Both the position numbers and the translations under genes were made by a program. A stretch of 64,000 nucleotides of DNA from Schistocerca nitens (lineage: Eukaryota; Arthropoda; Insecta; Orthoptera; Acrididae), in contig NC_064616.1 of the NCBI RefSeq assembly GCF_023898315.1, positions 646,594,974 through 646,658,973 of the forward strand. Reading direction: 5' to 3'. The notes below the pieces were generated by a model, which worked only from the letters and a program-made list of their open reading frames with translations, was not told the DNA's origin and searched no databases. Shown here in pieces: positions 10,486-20,776 of this stretch (position 1 is the stretch's first letter; every line of letters starts with the position of its first letter).

Positions 10486-10560
10486 TATATTTGTCCAATG
10501 AATGCCCGTTTATCATCTGCATTTCTTCTTGGTGTAGCAATTTTAATGGCCAGTAGTGTA

Positions 10561-10741
10561 TTAAATATGTTAAATATGTGTGAAATATATTCGACACGTG
10601 CTTACGTGGGCAAAGCCGTGGATAAAAAGCTCATACTAAACCCTGGAACGACTTCAACCAAATTCGGTTCACGTGTTAGTTACAATCCAGAAAGCAGTAT
10701 TGTGGAGGTAAGACTCTCCAGCCTCCTATTGAGGTGAGGGT
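10561..10741. repeat. Flank of element 1, probable older repeat
   Basis: AT-rich start, then a stretch leading directly into the purine tract. With element 1 removed, it would join the tandem repeat flank at 7739. No coding content is seen. Confidence 0.35.
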
Positions 10742-11360
10742 GATAACGTGGAGAAAGAAAGCAGAGGAGGACATGGACAAGGATAGAAAAGATGAGAAGA
10801 TGAACAGGGTCAGGTGGGAGGAATGGATGGATAGAGAGAGGAGGAGATGAACAGAGAGAGGGGAGGAGGAGATGGATAGAGGAGGAAGGAGGAGATGAAC
10901 ATAGGGGACAGGAGCAGACTGACAGACAGAGGGGAGTGGAGAAGACGGCCAGAAAGGAGGTCAAGAGAGAATGGACAGAAAATGGAGGTGGGGGAGATGG
11001 ACAGAGAGTGGAGTGTGGAGAAGGTGGACAGAGAGAGGGGATGGAGGAGATGGACAGGGGGAGGCGAAGGAAGAGATGGACAGAGAAAGGAAAGAGGAAG
11101 AGATGGACAGAGACAGGGAGAGGAAGAGATAGGCAGAAAGATGAAGGAGGAGAAGAGAAATAGACAAAGGAGGAGGAGGAAATGTACAGAGATTGGTAAG
11201 AAGAGGAAATGAGCAGAGAGAGGGAAGGGAGGAGATGAACAGAGAAAGGAAAGAAGAGGAGATGAGCAGATTGAGGGGGAGCAGAAGTTAGACTGAGAGA
11301 TGGGGAGGAGGAGATGGACAGAGAGAGGGGATGGAGGAGATGGACTAACAGAGGAATGGA
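10742..11360. repeat. Polypurine minisatellite-like tract
   Basis: More than 600 bp composed almost wholly of A and G on the plus strand, built from irregular repeats of GGAGATGGACAGAGAGAGG-type units of about 20-25 bp. Long open frames across it (for example a Ser/Pro/Leu-rich one on the minus strand) result from its composition and are not genes. Confidence 0.85.
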
Positions 11361-11415
11361 ATAAATACATACGAGGACAACGCCAGGTACTCAGCTAACA
11401 TGTATGCATGTGTAT

Positions 11416-12118
11416 ATAGGGTGTTCATTTTAACTGAAGACATTGAAATATGTCAAAAACTACACTTCGGATCAAAAATAGTTATAATTTCCAATTTGTT
11501 TGTCACGGCGGGGGACATCCAACGATTCCACGTTCTAGCCGGCCGAAGTGGCCGTGCGGTTAAAGGCGCTGCAGTCTGGAACCGCAAGACCGCTACGGTC
11601 GCAGGTTCGAATCCTGCCTCGGGCATGGATGTTTGTGATGTCCTTAGGTTAGTTAGGTTTAACTAGTTCTAAGTTCTAGGGGACTAATGACCTCAGCAGT
11701 TGAGTCCCATAGTGCTCAGAGCCATTTGAACCATTTGATTCCACGTTCTACCTGCCACCCCACCCCGTACGTGGCCGGTGGGAGGTAACTTTGAAATCTT
11801 CAATGGGAACTCCCGTTTTTTATTACAAGTTACAATTCTGCAACAAAATCTATATACGTTTTCTCTCGAGCATTTTCTTCGTTTCCTCACAGAAACGCCT
11901 GTGCTGACATCCCCGCAGATATGCTTCTGTCCTGTGTACGGTCGTTTGAAAAGCGGAGCACGAAGTGTGTTGCAGTTGGCGGTACTACGTTTGAACACTT
12001 ACTCTAATTGGAAAAGTAGGGTAGCTTTCGCCTCGAGCCACGTCGACAGTGGCGCATCGAGTAACCCCCTGTTCGATATGTCGGAGGAATACAACATTGC
12101 GAATGAGGTTTCCAGTTA
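11416..12118. repeat. Unclassified dispersed-repeat-like sequence split by a SINE
   Basis: Begins near AGGGTGTTCATTTTAA and continues after the SINE (11751 onward) with CACCCCACCCCGTACGTGGCC and an AT-rich part. It resembles a dispersed repeat, but no coding motif or terminal repeat fixes its class. Confidence 0.4.
11538..11736 (+). repeat. SINE-A copy
   Basis: Full-length copy flanked by the 14-bp duplication GATTCCACGTTCTA (11524-11537 and 11737-11750), which is perfect. It shares diagnostic bases with the copies at 1481, 20777 and 38577 (TTAAAGGCGCTGCAG, ATGTTTGTG, GGTTTAACTAG), so these form a young subfamily. Confidence 0.95.
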
Positions 12119-12307
12119 GCCGGCCGCAGTGGACGAGCGGTTCTAGGCGCTTCAGTCTGGAACCGCGCGACCGCTACGGTCGCAGGTTCGAATCCTGCCT
12201 CGGGCATGGATGTGTGTGATGTCCTTAGATTAGTTAGGTTTAATTAGTTCTAAGTTCTAGGGGACTGATGACCTCAGAAGTTAAGTCCCATAGTGCTCAG
12301 AGCCATT
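12119..12307 (+). repeat. SINE-A copy without clear target duplication
   Basis: Head and tail are complete to GAGCCATT, but no matching flanking repeat is visible. The copy is older or its flank was rearranged. Confidence 0.88.
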
Positions 12308-12672
12308 GTATTACAGAAAGAAACAAGTGAAAACGCTTGTCCACGCGCAAAGATCTATCCGCGAAAATGTCTGTGCACACATCTCGTGTGCGCAGATGCG
12401 TCGCAGTCTATAGACAAGGTATTAGATCTGAGATGTGTGCAAACCTGGAAGCCAAAGTTGGAGGTTTGAGCATAATTACTCAAATGTGTGGGTGCAAATC
12501 ACACTTTCACAGACAAATCTCAGCGTGTGGACAAGAGATCGCCGCAAATCAGGAACTCTAAACGCGTTTGAGTCAGCTATTTCTGTTTCTCGTCCTTTCG
12601 TGCGCGATGATTTCTAAAATGGTTGAAACATGTCAGATCCTTAGAGAGTTTATTGCTGAGTTTATTGAAATA
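12308..12672. other. No recognisable feature
   Basis: Contains several CpG and short palindromic words around 12350-12410 but no reading frame or repeat that I can name. Confidence 0.35.
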
Positions 12673-14523
12673 TGCAGGGTGTATCGCCTAAAATTTGCAC
12701 CGAAAATATTGTGGAAATGGAAAGTGCTATTGATGTACGATTTTCACAGAATGGATTGGTAGTAAGGGGCTCGTAGTATTAGCCAATAAACAGATTGTAA
12801 TAATACTTAGAAAGTGTATTTTTGTACGAACATACGCTTCTTTTAAAATGGAGCAACGCCTATTGATATTAACAAACTAAATGTTAGGTAAATTATAATG
12901 TCAGTGGTGTTATCTGCAGGATTCAAGTGCGAGTCATTTACGAGATATAATATTTTGAAACGTTCTCACACCGCCACTTGGTTTGTGCCATTCAACCTGC
13001 GTAGTTGTTAGGTAAGATGTTACGTTTGCTTACAGTGTGCTTGTGTATTCCTTGAGTACATTACTAGTCATTTAATGTGTGACAGTCCAAGCAGTAGGAT
13101 GTGAGTGGACGACGGGATTTACCAATACAGAAAAAGGCGACATACTAATGGAGAGTGTAGGAAGAACGCAGTTCGTTCTTGTACGGGGTAGGCAGCAAGA
13201 TATCCCAATAATCGTCAACGATCTTGGCAATTATTCATCAACCTCTTCAACTAGTTACGTGAAAGTGGTAATGTAACACCTAGACAACGTAACAGCAGGA
13301 AACAAGTGATGACACAAGATAGGGAAACCAACGTTGTTGCTGCTGTTGCATTTGATCCGCACATTTGCTCCCACGCAATGGCTCGAGCCATGAGTCAGGC
13401 AAGTGTCCTACACATTCTCCTTCGACATAGGCTCCATCCCTATCACATCTCTCTCCACCAAGAGTAGCATGGAAACGATTATGAGAATCGTGTTAACTTC
13501 TGTACATGGGCATTAAGACAGGATACTTCAGGTGTATCTTCTTTAGTGATGAAACCACATTTACCAATCATCGTCAGGTAAACCGCCGAAACATGCAATA
13601 TTGGTCTGTCCCAATCCACTTTGGCTTCTTCGGGTGGAACGTCAGCGTCCATGGAGTGTAAACGTGTGGTGTGGGATACTGAACCGTCAGCTCATAGGCC
13701 CGTTTTTCAGACGGTCCACTGAACGCACGCAAGTATCGCAGCCTCGTAACAGACCGTCTTCCCCGGATGCTAGAAGACCTTTCTCTGCAGAGTAGGAGGA
13801 ACCAGTGGTACAAACATGATGGCTGTGCAGCCCATAATGCACGAAGTACTACAGCACGTCTTCACAAATTGTTTCCAAATCGTTTGATTGGACGCAGAGG
13901 ACCTGTACCTTGGCTGGTCCATTCCCCAGATTTGACACGTGTAGACTTTTTCTATTGGGAAACCTGAAAGACGCCGTCTACAAGGACATACCAGCTATAC
14001 CTGATGATATGAACGGATGTGTTACTGCACCCTGCTCGGACATCTCCATTGAAATGTTAGCACGTGTGAAGCAACAGTTCCATACCAGACCGGAAGCGTG
14101 TATTGCCGCTGCCAGTGGTCATTTTGAACACAAACTGTGATGGTTCCGTTACTGGTCAGAATCTGCAAACCAATCCATGCACTTGTGTTCTTTAGTGTGT
14201 GCTACCGCAGGTATTGTACAAGTATAGGTGTGAAAACTTTTCAAAATACGAATCTTGTAAACGACTCACACTAGAATCCGGCAACAAACAGCCCTGAAAT
14301 TCTAATTTACCCTACTTTTAATTTGTTAATGTCAACAGGCATTGTTCCATTTAAAAGATGTATGTTTATACAAAAAATACACCTTATAAGTATTATTACA
14401 ATCTGTTTATTGGCTAACAATACGAGACCCTGACTACCAATATATTCTATGAAAACTGCACATCATTAGCACTTTGCATTTCCACAATATTTGCGGTGCA
14501 GGCTTTAGGTGATTTACCCTGTA
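12673..14523 (+). mobile_element. Long-TIR DNA transposon of the DD41D (IS630-Tc1-mariner) type
   Basis: The ends are inverted repeats of roughly 230 bp (12673-12906 against 14294-14523). Both contain CCAATAAACAGATTGTAATA and related blocks. They are bounded by TA at 12671-12672 and 14524-14525. The interior carries a decayed plus-strand transposase. Such long terminal repeats stand out from the 25-35 bp ends of the other elements here. Confidence 0.88.
13110..14140 (+). pseudogene. DD41D-type transposase, decayed
   Basis: The start FTNTEKGDIL resembles the YTNTE-type N terminus of insect transposases whose helix-turn-helix carries the DUF4817 name. Later pieces, in shifting frames, include RHRLHPYHISLHQE, a divergent first-Asp region near 13545, WYKHDGCAAHNA (second Asp), and RLIGRRGPVPWLVHSPDLTRVDFFYW (third Asp). 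I count 41 residues between the last two Asp. The C terminus is EACIAAASGHFEHKL. Several frameshifts and an in-frame stop near 13470 make it non-functional. Confidence 0.82.
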
Positions 14524-14525
14524 TA

Positions 14526-15399
14526 GGATGCATGTGCATTTGTGGAAATTCAGGACCAAGGAATACAGCGATCAAAATAAGTAAACAGCTGCCTATGGTT
14601 TTTTTTGTCAGCCCTGAAGATGAGTGGTCAGTGTGGCGGACTGTTATGTGGAGGACCTATTTTCAATTCTCAGTACTGCCACTCAGTGTGTCAGTACATT
14701 TACTCCCTAATGGAATATGTTGTTCATATTAAGAGTAAATTGAAGATAAACCGTAGAATTCACTACCACAATATTAAGAGTAAAACTTTTCATATAGACT
14801 GTGAATCCCTGTCTTGAGTTCTGAGCAGAGTTTTATATTCTGATCCAAAAATTTATTGCAGGTTGTTGGTAGAATTCAGGTAGAGAATTGAAAATCACCA
14901 GATGCTCAGAAGCAAATTTAAAGAAACCTCATTGGTCTCTTCTACGGTTTCTATAAATGCATGGAGTACAAAACAAGTCTAAAAATGTAAACATATTACA
15001 TGTAATTGTGATAATTGGTATCGCACGTAACTGAGATACTTTCTTGTATTAATGAAGTCCTCCTTCAGGACAGTGGCTATACCTTCGCGCTGTATTATGA
15101 TTTCTTCCTATGCTTGCTTGGACATTAGTGTCGAAATTTCTAAATCCTTGTAACTTATTGATGGTGCCAGGCAGGAATCGCAGTGTCGCTATGTCTGCAA
15201 GTCCATTCGCAAATAATTTCGCCAAACCTCGGATTCGCTGTATAACTCGCGGAGTAAACTGATATGTGAAACTGCCGTCGCTCAATGAGCCACTATTTTT
15301 ACCATTTAGATCGTTCTTTCTGCCTCGCACACTTTGTTGCAATTATTATGGGTCACGAGAGAATTTCCTACATTACGAGTTAAGTATCCGAGAGTAGCC
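14526..15399. other. Transposon-poor stretch upstream of the PDK exon
   Basis: No SINE, LINE or DNA-transposon signature is seen. A 97-codon minus-strand open frame (15049-15342) has no family signature and is not called as a gene. Confidence 0.4.
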
Positions 15400-15600
15400 G
15401 CTTGCAGCTGGAAGTTCTTTCCTAGACCGACAGATGGCGGGCCAGCTGTAGATGTGTCGCGTCGACGCGCCAGGCGGCGCTTTATTCCCGGCTCAGATAT
15501 CTGCGCAGGTATATGCGCAGATATCGTTGCGTGTGGCCCGGCCTAAACAACCGTACAGACTTTCGTCTTTCTGAGGAAACTCTTTGTATCCATCGTAGGA
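15400..15600 (+). promoter_or_regulatory. Candidate PDK promoter, CpG-rich
   Basis: GC-rich with many CpG (CGCGTCGACGCGCC, GGCGGCGC), in contrast to the AT-rich surroundings. A YY1-like AGATGGCGG lies near 15432-15440. A perfect 12-bp inverted repeat GATATCTGCGCA / TGCGCAGATATC sits at 15496-15507 and 15514-15525 and contains two TGCGCA half-sites of the NRF1 type. No TATA box is seen at a convincing place. The position 280-480 bp before the start codon fits a housekeeping promoter and 5' leader. Confidence 0.45.
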
Positions 15601-15879
15601 GTCTCTTCGTGTCCAAAGATTGTGTGTGGATTTTAAACTTGTGTTGTGTCGTGCTGCAAGGCAGACGCACTTGTCGCCGTTGCTGTGATGTGATGCATTC
15701 ATCAGGCGAGAGTGGAGGCTGTGTAGTTGCTACTGTAATGAGAACTTCAATAATTTGCGAGAACTTCTAGTAAAATTTGTTTTAATGCAATATATACTGC
15801 CGCTTAGCGGTGGTAATTCATACTAGTCGCCTGTCACAACTATTTAATTTTTCATTCACTTTGAATAACAAAAACAAAA

Positions 15880-15991
15880 ATGAGATTGACAAGAAGAGTG
15901 TTTAAAAATATGAGTAGCATAGCTAGTATGCTTGACTACTATTCACAGTTCAACCCGTCGCCGCTTTCAATTAAACAGTTCATTGACTTCG
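15880..15991 (+). CDS. Pdk: Pyruvate dehydrogenase kinase, first coding exon (partial gene)
   Basis: ATG at 15880 sits in the context AACAAAAACAAAAATGAG and opens 37 codons plus one base, running into GGTAAGTAAT, a strong splice donor (intron starts at 15992, phase 1). The peptide starts MRLTRRVFKN and ends SQFNPSPLSIKQFIDFG. This is the hallmark N terminus of mitochondrial PDK in animals, and the exon breaks at the DFG position, as I recall for other PDK genes. The basic start fits mitochondrial import. PDK phosphorylates the E1-alpha subunit of the pyruvate dehydrogenase complex in the matrix, slowing entry of pyruvate into the TCA cycle. The kinase (GHKL-type ATPase) exons are not in this window, so the gene would continue to the right across a very large intron. 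A processed pseudogene is unlikely because the splice donor is retained. The exon lies in the transposon-poor island. Confidence 0.85.
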
Positions 15992-17312
15992 GTAAGTAAT
16001 TCTTAAATATAATCATGTGTACTTCGTGTATTGAGATTACGTTTACACCGCATTCTTTTTATTTACACGCTTACTGTCATTTCTGTGTAGTTTCTTTTTG
16101 TGTATGCATCCAAATGTTCATTCACCTAAACTGAATGAAGTACTGTTTTGCTGTGCGAGCTTCACTGGGCTCGCAGCATAAAAGTTCAATGAAACTTCTT
16201 AACATAATAAATGGCAGCCTTCCTGAGCGATAGTAGGACAGTACGCTTGCTTATAAATGACATACTTGTAGCATTTACTGTGCCAGAATGCATCAAGTGA
16301 ACTTATAGCTTCGCTGCTTTGCTTTTTGTATATATATGCATTTTCAGCGATAAAATGGAGAATTTTTATGATATAGAGTCTTCAGGTTTGTTTTTATGTT
16401 CTTGGAGTATAGCTAACAACAAATATGCTTCTCTGGCAGTAACTTAATTTGCCATAGAGTTTGATATGAGGTGCAAATAAAGAAATGACATTAGCGATAG
16501 TTTTGGGGGAGAACAGTCATAAAATTTTCGGTGTGCTGCTGTTAATAACACCAATTGCCAATGGCTAGATGTCTATATTTTTAATTTTGTATTTATTTGG
16601 TTTAGGATCCTACCGGGAATGTATTTATTATAGTTTATCCTGTCATACGTTACCATTGCATGTTTTTCACACCAGCTTTCTGATAACGTTACAAGTAGTG
16701 AATGATACATCAATCTGCCAAGAATTTTCGTTTGTATGTCTATTTACGGGCTGTAATTATGAAATTAAAACAAAAATTATCCTACTGTATTCTGTGGTCA
16801 CATACTTATGGATACATACACAATTTTTCTACACTTCGCGAAGAATTTATTTCAGTTTGCTTTTTGTATATATTCTGTCTAGTAACCTTTCCTGTCACCC
16901 AACAATTAAGTGCCCATTGTTGGAATAGGATGATGAAGCGTATGTACTGACGTATGAAGATGTCTTACTGCAGTTGTACATAAAGTATACATTCCTTGGA
17001 TTGTGAGACAGTTAGCTTACATCCACTGCACTTGCCTCCCACACTAGCTAATTTGATTCCATCCTCTTTCACTGTAAATACCACTATTAAAGGCAGCATC
17101 TTCTGATTTTACTGAGGCAGCCTTTTGTTATCTGTTGCTTACTGTACGTTTTATCACCTGGTTAGTTGGCAGTTAATATGACAAATAACTTAGTAATTTA
17201 TTCATCCATGGAACGTTTTACAATTATATAGGTTCTATCAACTTAATACAAGGAAAACATGTCATCTGTAGAGACATCCAAATACAGAAAGAGGTAAGTA
17301 CAGAACAGGTGG
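15992..17312 (+). other. Start of presumed PDK intron 1, transposon-poor
   Basis: Opens with GTAAGT. AT-rich, with no repeat recognised before 17313. A possible small internal exon at 16347-16384 is discussed under findings. Further right, the intron would be filled with the elements listed below. Confidence 0.55.
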
Positions 17313-17630
17313 TCTGCCGTGGCCTTGTTGTAGGGACCATCTCAGCATTTGACCGAAGCGATTCACGGAAACTCCCATGCCCGGGTTCCCGGGTTCGATT
17401 CCCGGCGGGGTCAGGGATTTTCTCTGCCTCGTGATGACTGGGTGTTGTGTGATGTCCTTAGGTTAGTTAGGTTTAAGTAGTTCTAAGTTCTAGGGGACTT
17501 ATGACCATAGCTGTTAAGTCCCATAGTGCTCAGAGCCATTTTTTTGATTCACGGAAACCTAAATCAGAGTGGCAGGACACGAATGAGCATCCGCCCCCCC
17601 GCATCTGAGGCCAATGTCTTAACAAATGCA
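17313..17630 (-). repeat. SINE-D relic interrupted by a SINE
   Basis: On the minus strand, sequence on both sides of the insertion fits the tRNA-headed SINE-D family, with tail words such as GATTTAGGTTTTCCGTGA in diverged form. The continuous host would read ...CGATTCACGGAAAC-CTAAATCAGAGTGGC.... Confidence 0.6.
17373..17545 (+). repeat. 5'-truncated hybrid SINE (tRNA-Gly-like head, SINE-A tail)
   Basis: Starts inside a tRNA-Gly(CCC)-like head at TCCCATGCCCGGG, has B-box GGTTCGATTCCCGG, then a GGTCAGGGATTTTCTCTG spacer and the same tail as SINE-A. It is flanked by the perfect 13-bp duplication GATTCACGGAAAC (17360-17372 and 17546-17558). Confidence 0.93.
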
Positions 17631-17713
17631 CGACCACATTCAATTATATCGAACGTACAGTACTCTTATGTATGTATAGGCTTGGAACGAGTTACCTTCA
17701 CGTCTTTCAGTGA

Positions 17714-17715
<2 letters not shown>

Positions 17716-17799
<84 letters not shown>
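17716..17799. repeat. Compound microsatellite (CA)n(TC)n
   Basis: About 21 CA units to 17758, followed by about 19 TC units from 17761. Confidence 0.97.
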
Positions 17800-17802
<3 letters not shown>

Positions 17803-18168
17803 TGTCCTGTATTATCTAAACAATCATTCTTTTTTTTCGTTTAATGTCTGATCAGTCTACCAGGACAACAATGGAACAATGTTTCTTCGAGCCAATTAAA
17901 TGGTTTTTCTTCTTTGACGTACTTGTAATTCATTATCGGTTCCCGAAAAAGAAAATGACTCTTTATAACCATTTCAGTTTCATGGAAATCAGTGCCTTGT
18001 TTATTCTTCTGAGACCTTATGCACCTCAAGAATGGAATTCATCAGATAGCATAAAATAGTGGTAGGAACATTTCGGTTCGATCGCTCGTGTTTAGTTTTT
18101 CTACTTCCGTAACTAAGAAATTCCTGAATCCTTACATTTGCATTTCATACTCATCAAACCCTGCGTTA

Positions 18169-18358
18169 GCCGGCCGGAGTGGCCGTGCGGTTCTAGGCGC
18201 TACAGTCTGGAACCGAGCGACCACTACGGTCGCAGGTTCGAATCCTGCCTCGGGCATGGATGTGTATGATGTCCTTAGGTTAGTTAGGTTTAATTAGTTC
18301 TAAGTTCTAGGCGACTGATGACCTCAGAAGTTAAGTCGCATAGTGCTCAGAGCCATTT
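18169..18358 (+). repeat. SINE-A copy
   Basis: Full length, flanked by the perfect 13-bp duplication AAACCCTGCGTTA (18156-18168 and 18359-18371). Confidence 0.95.
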
Positions 18359-18371
18359 AAACCCTGCGTTA

Positions 18372-19061
18372 ATGGACGAAAAATGTCATCCTTTCTGTTA
18401 TTCAGCACGGTGACTTCTTGCTTGCTGTCAAACTTGTTTGATTCCCGGTCCCAATTCGTACTGATACACCAGTGAAAATTTCAAGATGTGAGTTGTTCTA
18501 CTCAGAGAAGAAAAGTTATATTTGCGGACCACGCCGCAGTATTTTGGTTACTCGAACGAGGCCCTGTCCTGGACAGTGTTTAATTTCTTGCCTTTCACAG
18601 ATAATTTACTATCGCAGAAGGACACAAACCCACGATGAGAAAAACATAAACACAGAGTTGTGTGTCTACGGTAGCTGAAGAAAGAAGCGGCGAATGGATC
18701 TGATGTGCGTGGATATTAGCCTCTTGCCTGAACTCGCTGTTTCTGATAGAACATTGGCCAGCGTGCATTTATTAACAAGAAACTCTGATTTACGAGTATA
18801 ATTTGAGTTCCAAAAGAAATCACTTTCATTATCTTACTTCAGCTATGCGTCGATATCGCTTGTAACAACACTTTTGTGAAATCGGAAGAATACCGTCATG
18901 TCTCATGGCAGCGACGTTCAGAATCATCTCAATAATGTGTGATAAACGGGTTGCGTAGTTGGGTAATTTTTAAAATGCGTCCACAATGAATCCTACATTG
19001 GCAAAACAAGTTAGATTTTTTATCGGTTTTGTTTTTGTATTCACTAGGCGAACGTGGCTAC

Positions 19062-19095
<34 letters not shown>

Positions 19096-19757
19096 GGGGG
19101 GGGGGGGTTGTAGGAAAGTTGAATATATTCAACAGAAATTCGTCTGATTGTCACGGAGTTAAAAGTAAAAAATAAATAAATAAAAAAAGTGGATACCACT
19201 TGTTCTCCAGAAAGCAATATTTCCAACACACGCTGTTGAGTTTATGTAATTTCTTTTCATTATTACGAGTGCCCCTTTTGAAAGCGGTACATACACGAAA
19301 GTTACCTTAACAGGATATTTCAATTAATTTTACTTTTTTGAAACAATTCTCGCTACTCTCGTTCTTTTGAAGCTACCAGTAAATAATTTTTCCAATTTAC
19401 CGCTGGCCGCTAGGCACACTGGTCGTCCCACGGCAGTAAGTTCTTAAGCAGTAGAAAATCGCCCGTTTGCAGTGTGTTCAAGGTCACACACGACACAAGC
19501 AGAATTGTACTCGTGTGCCCTAGAACTTGGATCCTATTATAGTCAAATGCTCGATGTTAATTTGATTCATACGATGAAACATAGTGACAAAAGAACCAAC
19601 AGTCAATTCTCGATCTTGGGAAAACAGCTTCAACTGTTCTTACGACTTTTAGGTGCGTCTTCTTCCGCGTAGCGCTTCCCATCGAGCACAGTTTTCATCA
19701 CACGCTTCCAGCGAAGAAACAGCCTCCATTCTCTTCTTGACAGAGAAACATTTTTAG
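18372..19757. other. No gene; contains a homopolymer tract
   Basis: No coding signature is seen. A run of T (19065-19094) followed directly by G (19095-19107) stands out. Confidence 0.4.
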
Positions 19758-19770
19758 GATATGAAAGACA

Positions 19771-19955
19771 AAAAAATGGTTCAAATGGCTCTGAGCACTA
19801 TGGGACTTAACATTAGGGAACCTAGAACTACTTAAACCTAACTAACCTAAGGACATCACACACATCCATGCCCAAGGCAGGATTCGACCTGCGACCATAG
19901 CGGTCGGGCGGTTCCAGACTGAAGCGCCTAGAACCGCTCCGCCACACCGGCCGGC
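19771..19955 (-). repeat. SINE-A copy
   Basis: Minus-strand copy bounded by the perfect duplication GATATGAAAGACA (19758-19770 and 19956-19968). Confidence 0.95.
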
Positions 19956-19968
19956 GATATGAAAGACA

Positions 19969-20560
19969 CCTCTTGTGTTAAAAGACCTGCTTTGTTTTGT
20001 GATTTTGTCAGGAAACCGTCATTTCTACACCTCGAAATTGGTTGTTTGTTTATTTTTAGCGTTCCGCCACGTTTCGAGGGCTGGTATTTTATGCTACTCG
20101 GTCATAAAGCGTGGTGTCGACAAAAGAATGTAGCTTCCTTGCTTTGGTCGGATCTTGCAGAATGGTGCTAACTGAGTTGCACAAAGGCGCAAAGATTTAG
20201 ACACCTACTCGCAAGGCATACGCTGTATTCTGTTACTACTACTTCTGACACTGTTGTGTTTTTCTGAGTGATCAATGGAGGACGTCTATGTGAGCCGATA
20301 CCTCGAGGCTCTGTCTAAAACTGTGCACCATCTGTAAGGACAGAGTGTTGAGGACAACTTCTGCTAGCGTTGGAGACATATCCTCCAATTACTGAGCCGC
20401 TGTCGCCAAAGCGAAAACTTTAACGCCAAAGTGATTTTCGTTACTTATTTTTTTACTATGTCATCTCTTGAGCTAATCAAGTCACGGCGAAGCCTATTGG
20501 AGCCGAAATATCGAATCTAGGCAAGCAAAAGGAGATTGATTTTTCCGCCTGGAGCCACAG
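19969..20560. other. No recognisable feature
   Basis: Mixed-composition sequence with no coding motif and no repeat that I can name. Confidence 0.35.
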
Positions 20561-20573
20561 TTTAAGAAGGAAT

Positions 20574-20763
20574 ATAGCCGGCCGCTGTGGTCGAGCGGTT
20601 CTAGGCGCTTCAGTCTGGAACCGCGCTGCTGCTACGGTCGCAGGATCGAATCCTGCCTCGGGCATGGATGTGTGTGATGTCCTTAGGTTAGTTAGGTTTA
20701 AGTAGTTCTGAGTCTAGGGGACTGATGACCTCAGAAGTTAAGTCCCATGGTGCTCAGAGCCAT
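20574..20763 (+). repeat. SINE-A copy, first of an inverted pair
   Basis: Full length, flanked by TTTAAGAAGGAAT (20561-20573 and 20764-20776). Its right-hand duplication served as the target of the next SINE. Confidence 0.95.
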
Positions 20764-20776
20764 TTTAAGAAGGAAT

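Larger units (their letters stand above)
7742..10558 (+). mobile_element. Tc1-like element 1 (DD34E), interrupted by a nested Tc1-like element
   Basis: Terminal inverted repeats begin CACTACTGGCAATCAAAATT on the left and CACTACTGGCCATTAAAATT on the right (read inward), each next to TA (7740-7741 and 10559-10560). The interior matches the minus-strand element at 48157-49565. Against that copy, the right-hand tail is cleanly split at a TA by the element at 9064-10485. Confidence 0.93.

Noticed and set aside
9576-10556. Plus-strand open frames of 101-178 codons
   Set aside because: They are shadows of the intact GC-rich transposase on the minus strand.
10810-11370. 186-codon Ser/Pro/Leu-rich minus-strand open frame, plus several Arg/Glu/Gly-rich plus-strand frames
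   Set aside because: They are by-products of the polypurine/polypyrimidine composition and read as low-complexity repeats in every frame.
15049-15342. 97-codon minus-strand open frame near the PDK exon, considered as a divergent gene
   Set aside because: The translation has no family resemblance and ordinary composition. The proximity is not enough.
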